A stretch of 64,000 nucleotides of DNA, taken from NCBI RefSeq assembly GCF_005930355.1, contig NZ_VDBO01000009.1, forward strand, positions 62,001-126,000. The letters are read 5' to 3'. Shown here one piece after another: positions 44,579 through 52,443 of the stretch. Position numbers and translations under genes: made by a program. The stretch is from Paenibacillus sinopodophylli. Its GTDB lineage: Bacteria; Bacillota; Bacilli; Paenibacillales; Paenibacillaceae. A model generated the notes under the pieces. It did no database searches. It was not told where the DNA came from and saw only the letters and a list, made by a program, of their open reading frames with translations. Positions within the stretch are counted from its first letter, which is position 1. Each line of letters begins with the position of its first letter.

Positions 44579-45931
44579 TTATTCCTTATTCCCGTTTTCT
44601 TTTTCGATATGATAGCCTTTCTCGCCGAATGGCTGCAGCTTTTCAAGCCACTGCTCCTTCAATTCACCGACTTCGCGATTATACTGGCGTACCAAATCAA
44701 CGGGCTGACGACCTTCCGGATCCAGCACGTCTTTATAATCATAATGAATCTTTTGATCCAATTTAACGGTCTCTAGAACGAGATAAGAAAAACTTTCGCT
44801 GCCGAATTGCTTCCATTCCTTCTGCAGTTCCTTATTCGCATGTGTATCCATATTCAGGACAAACTGCTCTTTCCCCCAAAACGCATCAAGGTTTGTCGAG
44901 CCTCCGATATACAGCTTGCCATTAACATTGTTTTTAATCTGAAATACGCCCATCATCCGTTCACGCTCTTGATACTCAGCCGTTAGTTGCTTTCGCTTTG
45001 CTTTATCCATTCTCGCTTCATCCCCTCGCCTTGCATCCTGCTGCTTCTGCTTTCCAGATTTTCCTTTCTTTCCTTTCTCGCTCTGCTCCAAGGCAGTACC
45101 TTGCTCACTAGAAACTTCCTTCTTAGGATGAGCGGCTTCCGCAAGACCTTTCTCCGTCCCTTTCACCCAATAGGCACGCCCATCATCACTCCGGTCAAGG
45201 AAACCGTACTCGATCAAATAACGGCGCAGCGTCACATAATCCGATTCCCAGAACTGACTCAGCAGCTCGTTAACCTCCTTCTCCGAATAGCGATTTTCGC
45301 CTTTGAAAAAAGCAGCGATATGGCGCAATACTGCGATCTTCCGCTTTTCCTTGCGTGGGAAGGATGCCAGAGGACCGTTCAGTCCCTTAGGCAAATACTG
45401 CTTCAACACTGCCGCGTCTTCGTCCTCTGTCATCGCATAGCGCTCATCCACCTGCGTAGCTGTTCGGTGAACGGGCATGAAGCGCGGAGACGCCGTCGCA
45501 CCTTGCTCCATCATTTCCATAATAGCTAGCAGCAACTTCGCTTGCTTCGCCTTCTCCTTCAGCACAAAGCGATGGTTGCGGATCGTTGAGGCACTGCCTG
45601 CACCGGTCAGTCCCATCAGCTCTTGATCCGACAGTTGATCGGCAAATCCTCGGATCAGCTCCTTCTGTAAATCCGTCAAGCCTGTTTGCCGCTTATCGAG
45701 CTCCAACAAATAATTGAGCATCGACCCGTGTGCCTGACCGACATGATGACTAGCATATTTGCGAGCTTCAAACCATCTTCCTGATGAATCCTCTCTGAAT
45801 ATCTCGCCATCCTCGAAGCCTTCTCCGCATATGAGGCAATGATAACAACTATCCAATTCATCAAATACATAACCTTGCTTTAATTCCTCTACCGAAGATG
45901 TCCAAAACCGATCTTCTGACCACATATACAA
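44579..45931 (-). CDS. Zinc finger-HTH-DUF2087-GIY-YIG fusion protein
   Basis: A 450-residue soluble protein. Residues 29-68 hold a possible zinc finger (C32-x2-C35...H63-x4-H68). About 80-130 look like a LuxR/sigma-type helix-turn-helix (SDQELMGLTGAGSASTIRNH). About 175-265 resemble DUF2087 (FPRKEKRKIAVLRHIAAFF...YLIEYGFLDR). After a Lys/Gln/Glu linker, 333-425 resemble GIY-YIG (GVFQIKNNVNGKLYIGGSTNL), with F for the second Tyr region and no obvious catalytic Arg. It may be a regulator rather than a nuclease. Function unknown. Confidence 0.7.
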   Translation of the reverse strand: MYMWSEDRFWTSSVEELKQGYVFDELDSCYHCLICGEGFEDGEIFREDSSGRWFEARKYASHHVGQAHGSMLNYLLELDKRQTGLTDLQKELIRGFADQLSDQELMGLTGAGSASTIRNHRFVLKEKAKQAKLLLAIMEMMEQGATASPRFMPVHRTATQVDERYAMTEDEDAAVLKQYLPKGLNGPLASFPRKEKRKIAVLRHIAAFFKGENRYSEKEVNELLSQFWESDYVTLRRYLIEYGFLDRSDDGRAYWVKGTEKGLAEAAHPKKEVSSEQGTALEQSEKGKKGKSGKQKQQDARRGDEARMDKAKRKQLTAEYQERERMMGVFQIKNNVNGKLYIGGSTNLDAFWGKEQFVLNMDTHANKELQKEWKQFGSESFSYLVLETVKLDQKIHYDYKDVLDPEGRQPVDLVRQYNREVGELKEQWLEKLQPFGEKGYHIEKENGNKE

Positions 45932-46131
45932 ACACTCCTTTAAAACGTTTGTTTATTTTATAGATAATATACTACTTTGTTTGGTTTTTTTCAATAACAC
46001 CCATAAAACTCTTATAGGCTTAATAAAGATGCTCGTTTGACAACCATCATCAAATCAAATCCACGGTTATTGAATATTATTGCATTGTGGTGCATAATAA
46101 TTCATAAATAGCTATTAAGGGGGATTCATGC

Positions 46132-46179
46132 ATGACAAAGAAATACATTAAACAGGGACACGATGGTGGAGGCCAATGA
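46132..46179 (+). CDS. 15-codon leader ORF coupled to the transglutaminase gene
   Basis: ATG at 46132, 8 nt after a strong AAGGGGG site, encodes MTKKYIKQGHDGGGQ and stops at TGA 46177-46179, overlapping the next gene's ATG (46176) as ATGA. The next gene's own GGTGGAGG lies inside it. This looks like translational coupling; whether the peptide itself matters is open. A second ATG at 46128 gives only seven codons. Confidence 0.5.
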   Translation: MTKKYIKQGHDGGGQ

Positions 46180-46784
46180 AGCTTCTATGTGAATCCGAAG
46201 TTTTAGACGACTACCTAATCGAAACAAGCGAAGTAGACTATAATCATCCATTGCTCGTTAATCTAACAGCTAGACTGAACGAGTCGGCAGCAGATCAAGT
46301 AGATTTGATTAAGAGGTCCTTTGAATATGTTCGTGATGAAATAAATCATTCTTGGGATATTCAAAGTGCAAGAGTTACTTGCACAGCCTCAGAGGCATTG
46401 TATTTTGGAGAAGGCATCTGCTATGCAAAAGCGAACTTGCTGACTGCACTGTTAAGAAAATCAGGCATACCCTCGGGCTTTTGTTATCAGCGACTGACAT
46501 TAGGGGACACTCCGGAGAGCGGTTATTGCATTCATGCTTTAAACGGTGTCTATATTGCCAAGTACGATAAATGGATTCGTTTGGACGCAAGAGGTAATAA
46601 AAAAGGGGTACATGCCGAGTTTTTGTTAGAAGGGGAGCAACTCGCATTTTCAATTCGAGCAGAATATGCTGAGGTAGATTATCCTACTATTTTCAGATCG
46701 CCAAACCCGAAGACAATCGAAGCTTTACGGCAAAATAACGACTGCAAAACGATGTATCTTCGTGGTCTGCCTGATCACTTATAG
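46176..46784 (+). CDS. Cytosolic transglutaminase-like cysteine protein
   Basis: A 202-residue protein with the transglutaminase-core triad: C82 in GEGICYAKANLL, H120 in YCIHALN and D137 in IRLDARG. No signal peptide or membrane helix, unlike the other such gene near 5 kb. Members may be proteases or amidases. It begins in the ATGA overlap with a 15-codon ORF; GGTGGAGG stands 4 nt before its ATG. Terminated at 46825. Confidence 0.78.
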   Translation: MKLLCESEVLDDYLIETSEVDYNHPLLVNLTARLNESAADQVDLIKRSFEYVRDEINHSWDIQSARVTCTASEALYFGEGICYAKANLLTALLRKSGIPSGFCYQRLTLGDTPESGYCIHALNGVYIAKYDKWIRLDARGNKKGVHAEFLLEGEQLAFSIRAEYAEVDYPTIFRSPNPKTIEALRQNNDCKTMYLRGLPDHL

Positions 46785-46824
46785 TGATGGCTTCATCTAC
46801 TTCTCGCTCCCTCCATTTTAAATA

Positions 46825-46870
46825 CAGCAGCCGGGGATCATTAGAGATCATCCCTGGCTGCTGCAATTTT
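46825..46870 (+). terminator. Terminator after the transglutaminase gene
   Basis: Stem CAGCAGCC-(G)-GGGAT with ATCCC-(T)-GGCTGCTG, 46825-46863, then CAATTTTTAA. Confidence 0.8.
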
Positions 46871-46888
46871 TAATACAACGTTCGGTTA

Positions 46889-48118
46889 CTAAGCTTCCTT
46901 CCTATCCTTAGGCAGCAGCATCGCCAGCATTCCGATTAACGGAAGTGCGCTGCATGCGAACATGACAAAACTAAGTGAGTGACTGTCTGCCAAATGTCCC
47001 AGTACGACAGCGCCGAGCCCGCCCATACCGAATGCAAGTCCGGTAATGAGACCGGATGCCGTTCCTACTTTGCCAGGCATTAACTCCTGTGCGTAGACGA
47101 CGCTAACAGAAAATCCAGATTGCAGAATAAAGCCAAGCAGTACGATCAATGGATATACGAGCAGCAAGGGCAAGTGGGGAAGCGCCAGAGCAAACGGAGC
47201 AGCACCGAGAATCGAAAGCAGCATCATTTTTTTACGCCCAATACGATCTGCCAGAATTCCGCCAAGGAAAGTTCCTGCTACCCCCGCCGCCATAAATAAA
47301 AATAACGGAATCTGTGCTTGCTTGATTGTGATTCCATACGATTCAACTAGATAGAACTGATAGAAGTTGCCGATCGCTGCGGCATACCATGAACGCGCGA
47401 ATACGATAAAAAACAAAATAGCAAGAGCGAATCCAACAACTTTAGGCGCCAGAACAGCTCTTGAAGAAATGCCGCTTGCCTTCCGCTGCTCTCTCTTGCC
47501 TGCCTGCACAGCAAGCTGTGACCTGTACCAGGGTACGACCTTCATCAATATAATGATGGCAGCAGCAGCGAGCAGTGTTCCCCATATCGCACCCTTTTGA
47601 CCAAGTGGGATGAAAATCCAGAGAGTCATTAACGGACCCAGCATTTGACCGAAATTGCCTCCGACCTGATAGATCGATTGCGAGAAGGCTCTGCGTGCCC
47701 CTGCCGCTAAGTGCACAACACGCGAGCCCTCCGGATGGAATACAGCTGAGCCAAGTCCTACGAATACAACGGCGAGCAGCACGAAGTAAAAGTTTGGGGC
47801 AAAGGCCAATCCAACCATTCCAGCCATACTAGAGAGCATACCGATCGGCAGCATCCAGGGACTTGGCTTTTTATCTGACAGTAGTCCAACCACAGGCTGC
47901 ATGACTGAAGAGGTCATATTAAGGGTGAACGCTATCCAGCCGATTTGCGTCAAGCTTAGCTTGAGCGATTCCTCAAGCACTGGGAATAAAGCAGAAACGA
48001 CCGATTGCATCATATCGTTCATCAGATGGACGGAGCTGATACAAATCAAAATGGCATAAACCGTTGCGGATTTAACTGTCTCCATACTGCTAGCTGTTGT
48101 AGTACGTGATGCTGACAT
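46889..48118 (-). CDS. fsr: MFS transporter of the fosmidomycin-resistance (Fsr) family
   Basis: A 409-residue permease with 12 membrane helices. HLMNDMMQSVVSALFPVLEESLKLSLTQIGWIA (in part), VGLGSAVFHPEGSRVVHLAAG and QSIYQVGGNFGQMLGPL are typical of Fsr-like efflux carriers. AAGGAAGG precedes the ATG. Physiological substrate unknown; resistance should not be assumed. It lies 66 bp after the lactonase gene on the same strand and may be cotranscribed. Confidence 0.78.
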   Translation of the reverse strand: MSASRTTTASSMETVKSATVYAILICISSVHLMNDMMQSVVSALFPVLEESLKLSLTQIGWIAFTLNMTSSVMQPVVGLLSDKKPSPWMLPIGMLSSMAGMVGLAFAPNFYFVLLAVVFVGLGSAVFHPEGSRVVHLAAGARRAFSQSIYQVGGNFGQMLGPLMTLWIFIPLGQKGAIWGTLLAAAAIIILMKVVPWYRSQLAVQAGKREQRKASGISSRAVLAPKVVGFALAILFFIVFARSWYAAAIGNFYQFYLVESYGITIKQAQIPLFLFMAAGVAGTFLGGILADRIGRKKMMLLSILGAAPFALALPHLPLLLVYPLIVLLGFILQSGFSVSVVYAQELMPGKVGTASGLITGLAFGMGGLGAVVLGHLADSHSLSFVMFACSALPLIGMLAMLLPKDRKEA

Positions 48119-48184
48119 TATCGCAGGACCTTCCTTTCTTCTCGAAAAGCCCTCATTTCCGTGTTCGGATCACGCTGGCCAATC

Positions 48185-49282
48185 CTATATGGCAAATTGG
48201 ATACAAACCGGACTTTGCAATTGAAGCGATGCTGTCGTACGCGTCAGCAGCCCAGTCCCTTCATCCACGCTAAACACGACAACATTACCAGTCTTCTGAT
48301 TCGCTACTAATAAGTGTCCGCCTTCAGGCGTAATGGCAAAGTTTCTAGGTGCATCTCCACCGCAATCCACATGCTGAATCAACGATAGCTCGCCTGTTTC
48401 TTGATCGACAGAAAATACAGCGATGCTGTTATGTCCGCGGTTCGAGCTGTACAAATAACGTCCAGAAGCCCCCAAGTGTATATCTGCTGCATCGTTATAT
48501 CCGGCAAAACCTTCAGGAAGCGCAGAAATAGCTTTACCCGCCGTCAATAAGCCCTTATCCGCATCAACCTTTAGTAATGTAATCGTAGAGTCAAGCTCAT
48601 TCATCACGTAGCCTATTAGCAGTGAGGGATGGAAGATCAAGTGACGCGGACCTGCACCGCGATGAACCTTGCTGATTCCGTGCGGAGCAAGCGAGCGCTT
48701 CTCCTCGTCGAAACGGTAAATAACGATCGAATCAATACCTAGGTCAACCGCACAGACATAAGGAGATCCGGCAAGCGGTACGATGCAATGTGCATGTGGA
48801 GCGTCCTGTCTGGCTGCGTTAGGTCCAAGCTCTCCAGCATGCTGCTGAACCGCGGCCGCTGCTTCCAGCTTGCCGTCAGCCGCAATTGGAATTAAAGCGA
48901 CATTGCCGCCCGTGTAGTTAGCTGCGTACAAAACCTTTCCCGCTGGATCTGTACTAATGTAGCAAGGATGTGCTCCATAAGTAAGGACACTATTGCTCGT
49001 TAAAGTAAGGGTCCCTGCTGCTGCGTCAATCTCGAAGGTAGCCGCTGAGCCTCCTTCTGCATCAGCAGTCGACTCCGTTTCACTTGCCGCATACAATTGT
49101 TTACCATTCGGATGAAGCGTCAGAAACGATGCATTTTCCACACCGCTTAACTGCTGAATGACGGTTAGCTCGCCTGTTTTCTCGTCGAATGTGCATACGT
49201 GCACCGTCGGCTCGGACACTGCTCCATACGAACCAATATATAGTGTTTTCAGGCTTGTTAATTGTTCTTTATCATTACTCAT
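48185..49282 (-). CDS. pgl: 6-phosphogluconolactonase (seven-bladed beta-propeller type)
   Basis: A 365-residue cytosolic lactonase of the YkgB/Pgl family that opens 6-phosphogluconolactone in the pentose phosphate route. Repeated propeller blades begin YIGSYG, with family motifs GAHPCYISTDPAGKVLYAANY (in part), HAHCIVP and GAGPRHLIFHP. The start at 49282 removes 16 residues of unlikely sequence from the longer frame. Divergent from the LytTR gene across 163 bp that holds a perfect cre site. Confidence 0.85.
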   Translation of the reverse strand: MSNDKEQLTSLKTLYIGSYGAVSEPTVHVCTFDEKTGELTVIQQLSGVENASFLTLHPNGKQLYAASETESTADAEGGSAATFEIDAAAGTLTLTSNSVLTYGAHPCYISTDPAGKVLYAANYTGGNVALIPIAADGKLEAAAAVQQHAGELGPNAARQDAPHAHCIVPLAGSPYVCAVDLGIDSIVIYRFDEEKRSLAPHGISKVHRGAGPRHLIFHPSLLIGYVMNELDSTITLLKVDADKGLLTAGKAISALPEGFAGYNDAADIHLGASGRYLYSSNRGHNSIAVFSVDQETGELSLIQHVDCGGDAPRNFAITPEGGHLLVANQKTGNVVVFSVDEGTGLLTRTTASLQLQSPVCIQFAI

Positions 49283-49368
49283 GCATACCCAACCTTTCAG
49301 ATTTTTGGCATTACAGTGACCATAGCACATGCCCGTTCAGCAAACAATGTCTTTTTTTTATAAAAGAC

Positions 49369-49411
49369 TTCACAAATCCTATTGTGACATGTTACAATGT
49401 AAGCGCTAACA
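49369..49411 (+). promoter_or_regulatory. Promoter plus perfect cre site of the LytTR gene
   Basis: TTCACA (49369-49374), 18 bp, TACAAT (49393-49398). TGTAAGCGCTAACA at 49398-49411 matches the cre consensus TGWAANCGNTNWCA at every fixed position and spans the transcription start, a repressing position. Confidence 0.75.
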
Positions 49412-49445
49412 ATCAGTTGTTCACATTTCTAAAGGGGGAATTGAG

Positions 49446-49808
49446 ATGATGAATGTTGTACTGAGCGAACGGAACGTGTATGAAGATTTCGAGCTGGAGT
49501 CGGATGTGCTTTACTTCAAGCTTGGAATGCAGGGACTCGTGAGCTTTCACGGCAGAAACTACAATATAAAGAGAAGAATGACTGCCGAGCAGATTTCACA
49601 GCTAACGAATGAGCGCAGCTTCTATCCGGTCAGCTCCACTTGCTACATTAATATTGGCAAGATCAAAATGATCGAAGGCGGCTCCATCTTCTTCGACTCA
49701 GAGATTACAGATTCCAAACAACTGCCCGTCAACCGCCGCAAGCAGTTCGTCATCCAGCAGTTGTTCTCGCAGCGAGCAACGAGCAAAGACCTACGCATTA
49801 CTCAATAG
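49446..49808 (+). CDS. Single-domain LytTR-type DNA-binding protein
   Basis: A 120-residue protein consisting of one LytTR-like domain: LYFKLGMQGLVSFHG, a central YNIKRRMTAEQISQL, then SFYPVSSTCYINIGKIKMIEGG and LPVNRRKQFVIQQLF, in the usual order of beta-strands and helix. It lacks a receiver or membrane part. AAAGGGGG precedes the ATG pair. Its promoter carries a perfect cre site, so it is likely shut off by CcpA when glucose is present. Confidence 0.72.
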   Translation: MMNVVLSERNVYEDFELESDVLYFKLGMQGLVSFHGRNYNIKRRMTAEQISQLTNERSFYPVSSTCYINIGKIKMIEGGSIFFDSEITDSKQLPVNRRKQFVIQQLFSQRATSKDLRITQ

Positions 49809-49823
49809 CATGATGCTAAGCAG

Positions 49824-49868
49824 CCGTCCTATTCCGCAGTAAGCGGTATGGGGCGGTTGTTTGTTTGG
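49824..49868 (+). terminator. Terminator after the LytTR gene
   Basis: Stem 49824-49837 with 49843-49856 (CCGCxxxxxGCGG core and CCGTCCTAT/ATGGGGCGG with wobbles), tail TTGTTTGTTT. Confidence 0.6.
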
Positions 49869-49960
49869 CTCCGTCCTGCTATTCTAAGGTTGGATATGAT
49901 TTTTGAACTCATGCTTTGATGTATGACGCTTTTAAACCAATACGTTCTAGGAGGATTTCC

Positions 49961-50959
49961 ATGTCTACGCAAGGACAAGCTTTCGAACAATTATTTCAAG
50001 ACGAGCAAGCCGTTTGGCTGCAATGGGGGGCTTATGAGGCTGCGGTATTGCCGGCTGTCGGCGCCAATCTCATCGCTTTCCGTGATAAAGTAAACAACTA
50101 TACCTTCCTGCGCGAGCCTTCTCTTGAAGAAATGGATAGCTTCCGCGATAAGCCGGGCGTTCACGGTATTCCAGTCTTATTCCCGCCGAATCGTTACGAA
50201 GATGGTACGTTTACTTGGAACGGAAGAACCTACTCCTTCCCCGTTAATGAACAATCAACCGGTAATCACTTGCATGGATTTCTGCATACCGCTGCATGGA
50301 GTGTTGAGGATTTCGGCACAAACAAGACGGAAAGCTATGTATCGCTCAAAATTACGATCGACGAATCCCATCCGATCTTCACTTACCTGCCACACCGTTT
50401 CACAGTGAGACTGCGCTATTCGTTAAATGATAGAGGACTGCTTCAACATGTTTCGGTACATAACGAGGGCACGGAAGCTATGCCATGCTTGATCGGCTTC
50501 CATACGACGATTAATGCACCATTTGATCCAATCAGCACGTCTGACGACTACCGCTTCACACTCACTACAGGCAACCGTTGGGAGCTGAATGAGCGTATGC
50601 TTCCAACTGGCAGCTATCAGCCTCTGCTTGCAGATGAGGAAGCGATGAAGACGACTGGCATTTCCCCATTCTGGGCAGCCATGGACAATCACTACACAAC
50701 GGAGCCACAGAACGGACGCAACCTGATGGAGCTGACGGATACTCGCACAGGTGTAAAGCTCGTCTATGATATCGGCACTGCCTATAAGCAGTGGATGATC
50801 TGGAACAATAACTGCACACCGGGCTTCTTCTGCCCAGAACCACAGCTTAATCTGGTGAACGCTCCGAACGTTGATCTCCCAGCGGAGCAAATCGGCCTTG
50901 TATCACTTGAGCCGGGCGGCATTTGGGAAGAAACGAGCCGCTTGTACGTCAAATCATAA
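49961..50959 (+). CDS. Aldose 1-epimerase
   Basis: A 332-residue mutarotase-family protein that interconverts alpha and beta forms of aldoses. Motifs in order: GANLIAFRD, GIPVLFPPNRYEDGTF, GNHLHGFLH with the conserved His, IGFHTTINAPF and C-terminal CPEPQLNLVNAP with a catalytic-type Glu. The divergent spacing suggests the GalM/YeaD superfamily rather than classical GalM. ATG at 49961 follows AGGAGGATTTCC directly. Monocistronic, with its own terminator. Confidence 0.85.
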   Translation: MSTQGQAFEQLFQDEQAVWLQWGAYEAAVLPAVGANLIAFRDKVNNYTFLREPSLEEMDSFRDKPGVHGIPVLFPPNRYEDGTFTWNGRTYSFPVNEQSTGNHLHGFLHTAAWSVEDFGTNKTESYVSLKITIDESHPIFTYLPHRFTVRLRYSLNDRGLLQHVSVHNEGTEAMPCLIGFHTTINAPFDPISTSDDYRFTLTTGNRWELNERMLPTGSYQPLLADEEAMKTTGISPFWAAMDNHYTTEPQNGRNLMELTDTRTGVKLVYDIGTAYKQWMIWNNNCTPGFFCPEPQLNLVNAPNVDLPAEQIGLVSLEPGGIWEETSRLYVKS

Positions 50960-50969
50960 ACCAAATGTT

Positions 50970-51006
50970 AAGGATAGCAGCGAATCTCGCTGCTATCCTT
51001 TTTTTA
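50970..51006 (+). terminator. Terminator after aldose epimerase
   Basis: 14-bp perfect stem (50970-50983 with 50987-51000), 3-nt loop, tail TTTTTTTA. Confidence 0.9.
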
Positions 51007-51091
51007 TGCTGAAGGACGAGAGTGACTATTGTCGTGAAAGATTGTAAAATGTAAATATCAGCCCCTCTATGTCGAAATTTGAAGGGAGACC

Positions 51092-51607
51092 ATGATGCGC
51101 TCATCCATATGGAAAATTCTCATATTTACATGTCTCATATCTATGATACTTATTGCTGCTCCTCAACCTGCTGTCCATGCAGGCTTCTTTAGCCAGATTA
51201 GAGATATATTCAAGGCTCCTGAGAAAATCAACGAGCTCGAACAGCATTACATTGAGGCCAAGGAAGAGCTTGGAGCTCAGCAGCAGAAGCTTGAAGAGTC
51301 TGCTAAGGCCGCAGAGGAATACGCTCTGAAACAGCAAGAGCTCTTCGAACAGAATGAGAAATTTCGTCAACAAAATGAACAATTACAGAAACAAAACGAG
51401 CAGCTCATTGCTCAGAATGCTGACATGCAAGCCGAGATGGTACGTATGAAACAGGAGAAACAATCCTTTGTGAGCAAGCTGATCTATACCTTTATTATCA
51501 TCGCAGCCGTATTTGCTGCTTATATTGTATCCATCCGGGTCTGGCGCTACCTTGTATGGCGCAAACAGCGGAGTACGCGCGGCAGAGGCAGAGGGATTAG
51601 CGGATGA
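51092..51607 (+). CDS. Exported coiled-coil protein with C-terminal membrane helix
   Basis: A 171-residue protein. Signal-like segment 8-30 (AAPQPAVHA), a coiled coil of about 45-128 very rich in Gln and Glu (repeats such as QQNEQLQKQNEQL), a membrane helix 132-150 and a basic tail (WRKQRSTRGRGRG). With a cleaved signal it would be a type I protein with the coil outside. No family recognised. Its last bases overlap the AIM24 gene as ATGA, so the two products are probably made in step and may interact. Confidence 0.7.
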   Translation: MMRSSIWKILIFTCLISMILIAAPQPAVHAGFFSQIRDIFKAPEKINELEQHYIEAKEELGAQQQKLEESAKAAEEYALKQQELFEQNEKFRQQNEQLQKQNEQLIAQNADMQAEMVRMKQEKQSFVSKLIYTFIIIAAVFAAYIVSIRVWRYLVWRKQRSTRGRGRGISG

Positions 51608-52293
51608 ACATAACGGTTCCTGCACAGATCGGCCATGTGCATATTAGGCTCGCAGAATTGGACAAGCTGCATGTCCTTCATCCTAAGTCCATTATCGCTT
51701 ATCAAGGCGATCCGCAGAGCCGTGAGGATCGTTTCATGGATCTCGCAGGCATGTACCGCAAGAAGCGCTGGATTCGCTCCATATTATCCGGCCCATCCGA
51801 GTTCATTATTGGCTTGCCGGCAGGCTGCTCGCTTGAAACGGTTTATATTGAGGAGAAAAGCGATCTGCTGTTCGACTTCCGTCACGTTATTTTTTTCTCC
51901 GACGGGATGAAGCTCAAATCTGTAGTTCAGAAGCTCAAGAATGCATGGATTACGAAAGAGTTCGTCCGCATGCGGTTCTCCGGTCCCGGCCAGTTAGGCC
52001 TTATAACGGCAGGTGATGTGAAATCGATTCAGCTGCAGCCTGATCGTCCTCTATATGTGGAGACAGGCGCTCTTGTCGCTTACCCTGAGAATGCTTCTAT
52101 TCAGCTTTCCGTCTACGGGAATAAGCTGGCGAGCCAGCATATGAACGTTCAGTGGGAAATTCGCGGCTCCGGTCCCGTGCTTATTCAAACCGGTTCACGT
52201 GATACCGAGCTGGAGGAGCAGCTTCAGAACGGCGGCTTTATTCGAAGAATCCTTCGCGAGGTACTGCCTTTCGGCGGCATCTATATCAAATAA
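51604..52293 (+). CDS. AIM24 (DUF124) family protein
   Basis: A 229-residue soluble protein of the AIM24/TerD-adjacent DUF124 type: beta-rich with repeating glycine patterns (MRFSGPGQLGLITAGDVKSI, QPDRPLYVETGALVAYPENAS). Bacterial roles are poorly known; the yeast namesake is mitochondrial. The start overlaps the coiled-coil gene by 4 nt. The C-terminal IRRILREVLPFGGIYIK is hydrophobic but not a clear membrane helix. Confidence 0.72.
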   Translation: MNITVPAQIGHVHIRLAELDKLHVLHPKSIIAYQGDPQSREDRFMDLAGMYRKKRWIRSILSGPSEFIIGLPAGCSLETVYIEEKSDLLFDFRHVIFFSDGMKLKSVVQKLKNAWITKEFVRMRFSGPGQLGLITAGDVKSIQLQPDRPLYVETGALVAYPENASIQLSVYGNKLASQHMNVQWEIRGSGPVLIQTGSRDTELEEQLQNGGFIRRILREVLPFGGIYIK

Positions 52294-52346
52294 GAAGAAA
52301 CGCCTGACGGTGTCCGTTCTATAAACTCCATCGTTTCAGCCAAACG

Positions 52347-52386
52347 TATAGAGAAAGCATGTGAATATTCATATGCTTTCTCTATA
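52347..52386 (+). terminator. Hairpin after the AIM24 gene
   Basis: 14-bp perfect stem TATAGAGAAAGCAT (52347-52360) with 52373-52386; the loop itself contains TGAATATTCA. Weak T tail, so terminator is likely but not certain. Confidence 0.6.
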
Positions 52387-52392
52387 AGTTAA

Positions 52393-52440
52393 AAATAGAG
52401 GCAGCCCCTCCGTCAAATAACGGAAGGACAGCCTCTATTT
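52393..52440 (-). terminator. Terminator of lacZ
   Basis: Stem AAATAGAGGC/GCCTCTATTT with inner CCTCCGT/ACGGAAGG pairing; minus-strand tail TTTTTAACTT. Confidence 0.8.
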
Positions 52441-52443
52441 CGT

